DNA of 20,647 nucleotides from an uncultured Raoultella sp. (GTDB lineage Bacteria; Pseudomonadota; Gammaproteobacteria; Enterobacterales; Enterobacteriaceae). Where the stretch lies: assembly GCA_900759445.1 (NCBI GenBank), contig CAAEVH010000071.1:1-20647 (forward strand), in the 5' to 3' direction. Under the pieces are notes generated by a model. It was not told the DNA's origin. It saw nothing but the letters and a program-made list of their open reading frames with translations, and ran no database searches. Positions 16,927-20,647 of this stretch are shown piece after piece (the stretch's first letter is position 1; each line of letters opens with the position of its first letter). The translations under genes were made by a program, and so were the position numbers.

Positions 16927-18267
16927 TTATAAGAAGCCGTAAAGCGCGGCGAAGACCCAGCCAAACACACACGAAACGCTGACGCCAATGAGCCCCGGTA
17001 GAATAAAGCTATGGTTAATCACAAAACGGCCGATATGCGTCGTCCCTGAGCGATCGAACTGAATCGCCGCCAGGTCGCTCGGGTAGGTTGGCAGAATATA
17101 ATAGCCGTAGCAGGCTGGCGCGGAGGCGACGATGTAGGCCGGATCGACGCCAATCGCCAGCGCCACCGGGACAATCGCCGCCAGCGCTGCGGCCTGGGAA
17201 TTGACAAATTTGGAGACCAGCAGCAGTACGATGGCATAGGCCCACGGATACTCCTTCACCATTTCGCCGAGTACGCCTTTAATCTCCGTCATGTGCGCGC
17301 CGAACATCGTTTCCGCCATCCAGGCGATACCGTATACCGCCACAATGGCGATCATCCCCGAGCGGAAAACCTCATTCTTAGAAATCGACGCCGGGTTAGT
17401 TTTGGTAATGATGATGATAAGTGCGCCGGAGAGCAGCATGAACATCTGAATCACCAGGACCATCGACAGCGGCTTGCCGTTGAATGCCGGACGCAGTTCG
17501 GAGAAGGCCCCCAGAACGGCAACCACGGCAATCGACGCCAGGAAGATCCACATGGCGACCCAGTTACTGGTCGGCAATTTTCTGTCCAGCAGCGTTGCCG
17601 TATCGCCATAAACATAATGACGGTTTTCCGGCGTTGAGATGAAAGCCTGAAACGCTTCGTCTTTATCTAAGTCTTTACCGCGGAACCAGCTAAAAATACC
17701 GATTGCCAGAATCCCCAGTAGCGTAGAGGGAATGGTAATCGCCAGCAGATCGAGGAATTCGAGGTGCTTACCGTTGAAGGTAAAGTTGCCCAGCATCGCC
17801 ACCAGGGACACCACCGCTACGGACACCGGGCTGGCGATAATCCCCATCTGTGCGCCAATGGAGCTTGCCGCCATCGGGCGCTCGGGGCGAATATTGTTCT
17901 TGATAGCGACGTCATAAATAATCGGCAGAATTGTATAAACCACGTGGCCAGTGCCGCAAAGAATGGTCAGCGTACAGGTGACGAAGGGAGCCACGATGGA
18001 GACATATTTTGGATTGCGCCGCAGGAGTTTCTCAGCGATCTGCAGCATCACATCTAACCCGCCGGAAGCCTGAAGCGTCGCCGAGGCGGCAACAACCGCA
18101 ATAATCACCAGCATCACATCAACCGGCGGCTTGCCCGGCTGAAGATGAAAGACAAAGACTAAAATAACCAGCCCGATACCGCCTAAAAGACCCAGTGCGA
18201 TACCGCCTTTTCTGGCACCATAAAAGAGACAAATTAAGATAATGATGAGTTGTATTGCGAATTCCAT
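16927..18267 (-). CDS. dcuB: anaerobic C4-dicarboxylate (fumarate/succinate) antiporter DcuB
   Basis: Inner-membrane carrier that exchanges external fumarate, malate or aspartate for succinate during anaerobic fumarate respiration. In E. coli DcuB also modulates the sensor DcuS. The 446 residues equal E. coli DcuB, and long stretches are as I remember that protein ([79 protein letters not shown]). About 10-12 hydrophobic segments span the whole length. ATG 18267 has a GGGGGA Shine-Dalgarno at 18271-18276. In E. coli dcuB sits with fumB and dcuSR; here it is alone between the PTS genes (convergent) and rpoC. Confidence 0.96.
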   Translation of the reverse strand: MEFAIQLIIILICLFYGARKGGIALGLLGGIGLVILVFVFHLQPGKPPVDVMLVIIAVVAASATLQASGGLDVMLQIAEKLLRRNPKYVSIVAPFVTCTLTILCGTGHVVYTILPIIYDVAIKNNIRPERPMAASSIGAQMGIIASPVSVAVVSLVAMLGNFTFNGKHLEFLDLLAITIPSTLLGILAIGIFSWFRGKDLDKDEAFQAFISTPENRHYVYGDTATLLDRKLPTSNWVAMWIFLASIAVVAVLGAFSELRPAFNGKPLSMVLVIQMFMLLSGALIIIITKTNPASISKNEVFRSGMIAIVAVYGIAWMAETMFGAHMTEIKGVLGEMVKEYPWAYAIVLLLVSKFVNSQAAALAAIVPVALAIGVDPAYIVASAPACYGYYILPTYPSDLAAIQFDRSGTTHIGRFVINHSFILPGLIGVSVSCVFGWVFAALYGFL

Positions 18268-18353
18268 GCATCCCCCAGCCCCTGGCTATGAAAATCAAAA
18301 GACTTATCTTCCGCTGCCGTATTATTTAGCCATCTCCCCCATCGCTTTTTACG

Positions 18354-18383
18354 GGTATAAACCGCCCTCCTCGGCGTCATCAA
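18354..18383 (-). promoter_or_regulatory. candidate dcuB promoter
   Basis: On the minus strand TTGATG (18378-18383) and TATACC (18354-18359), or TTATAC one base earlier, are spaced 17-18 bp and lie about 90 bp before the dcuB start. The remaining upstream stretch to 18630 is AT-rich and has no gene. It is the likely place for FNR and DcuR control known for E. coli dcuB, but I found no clear FNR box (TTGAT-N4-ATCAA). Confidence 0.4.
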
Positions 18384-18629
18384 ACCGAAGATAAAAGAAA
18401 AAGTAATCACATGATTAATTGGACTTTTTGACTATATCGCCTTTGATTTGCTGATTTTTTGATACGTGTAGAATTTTTACCCATCAATAAGTGTGGGTAT
18501 TAAGAAAAAACAGCCAGTCGACTTTTATATGAATTGTTTGCTGCTTAATTGAGGGGGAAATATTAATGGAATGTAATTCATTATGAGAGGGCAGAAGCGG
18601 ATATTATCGTGGCGCCATGCCGGGATAAT

Positions 18630-18663
18630 AAAAAAGCCAGTCAGGAGACCTGACTGGCTTTTT
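18630..18663 (-). terminator. intrinsic terminator of the rpoBC transcript
   Basis: GCCAGTCAGG (18636-18645) and CCTGACTGGC (18649-18658) form a perfect 10-bp stem flanked by A5 and T5. On the minus strand it is followed by TTTTTT, 23 bp past the rpoC stop. The near-symmetric A/T flanks could also stop transcripts from the other side. Confidence 0.93.
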
Positions 18664-18680
18664 AAGCGTAGCGTCAACGA

Positions 18681-20647
<1,967 letters not shown>

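Noticed and set aside
18420..18480. FNR box from the repeated TTTGAT/TGATTT words upstream of dcuB
   Set aside because: None of these words has the ATCAA partner at the required 4-nt spacing on either strand.

Overview
The window is a stretch of enterobacterial chromosome. Gene content, gene order and protein sequences fit a Klebsiella/Raoultella/Enterobacter-type organism. It matches the rrnE-purHD-hupA-hemE-thi-rpoC region of Escherichia coli, with several local differences. No phage, transposase or CRISPR array is visible. The genus is an inference from recalled sequences, not from a search.

Layout. Bases 1-200 hold, on the minus strand, the leader and tandem P1/P2 promoters of an rRNA operon whose 16S gene lies just outside the window. 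Divergent from it is purH-purD (plus strand) with a PurR operator, a perfect 17-bp leader hairpin and a terminator. A minus-strand block follows, read right to left: nudC, hemE, nfi, yjaG, hupA, yjaH. It covers NAD-RNA decapping/NADH hydrolysis, haem synthesis, deaminated-DNA repair, a DUF416 protein, HU-alpha and a DUF1481 lipoprotein. The zraP/zraSR genes that I recall between yjaH and purD in E. coli are missing. rsd (anti-sigma-70) runs divergently from nudC.

The thiamine operon thiC-E-F-S-G-H (8882-14246) is tightly overlapped and preceded by a TPP riboswitch. Its P3 helix carries a 129-bp ERIC repeat (8592-8720), whereas the E. coli riboswitch as I recall it has only a few bases there. 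This is the most striking finding: a mobile-type palindromic repeat sits inside an RNA aptamer while every conserved TPP-binding segment stays intact.

Between thiH and rpoC there is an accessory block (about 14250-18630) not present at this position in E. coli. It holds a dCache-GGDEF diguanylate cyclase without an RxxD inhibitory site, a two-gene PTS IIB/IIA unit without a IIC permease behind a CRP site and a LacI-family-like palindrome, and dcuB (fumarate/succinate antiporter) without fumB or dcuSR. The window ends in the 3' half of rpoC (minus strand), which has its own terminator.

Together the core genes supply purine, haem and thiamine pathways. AIR, made in the purine pathway downstream of PurD, is the ThiC substrate, so purD and thiC are metabolically linked. 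The accessory block adds second-messenger signalling and carbon/anaerobic transport.
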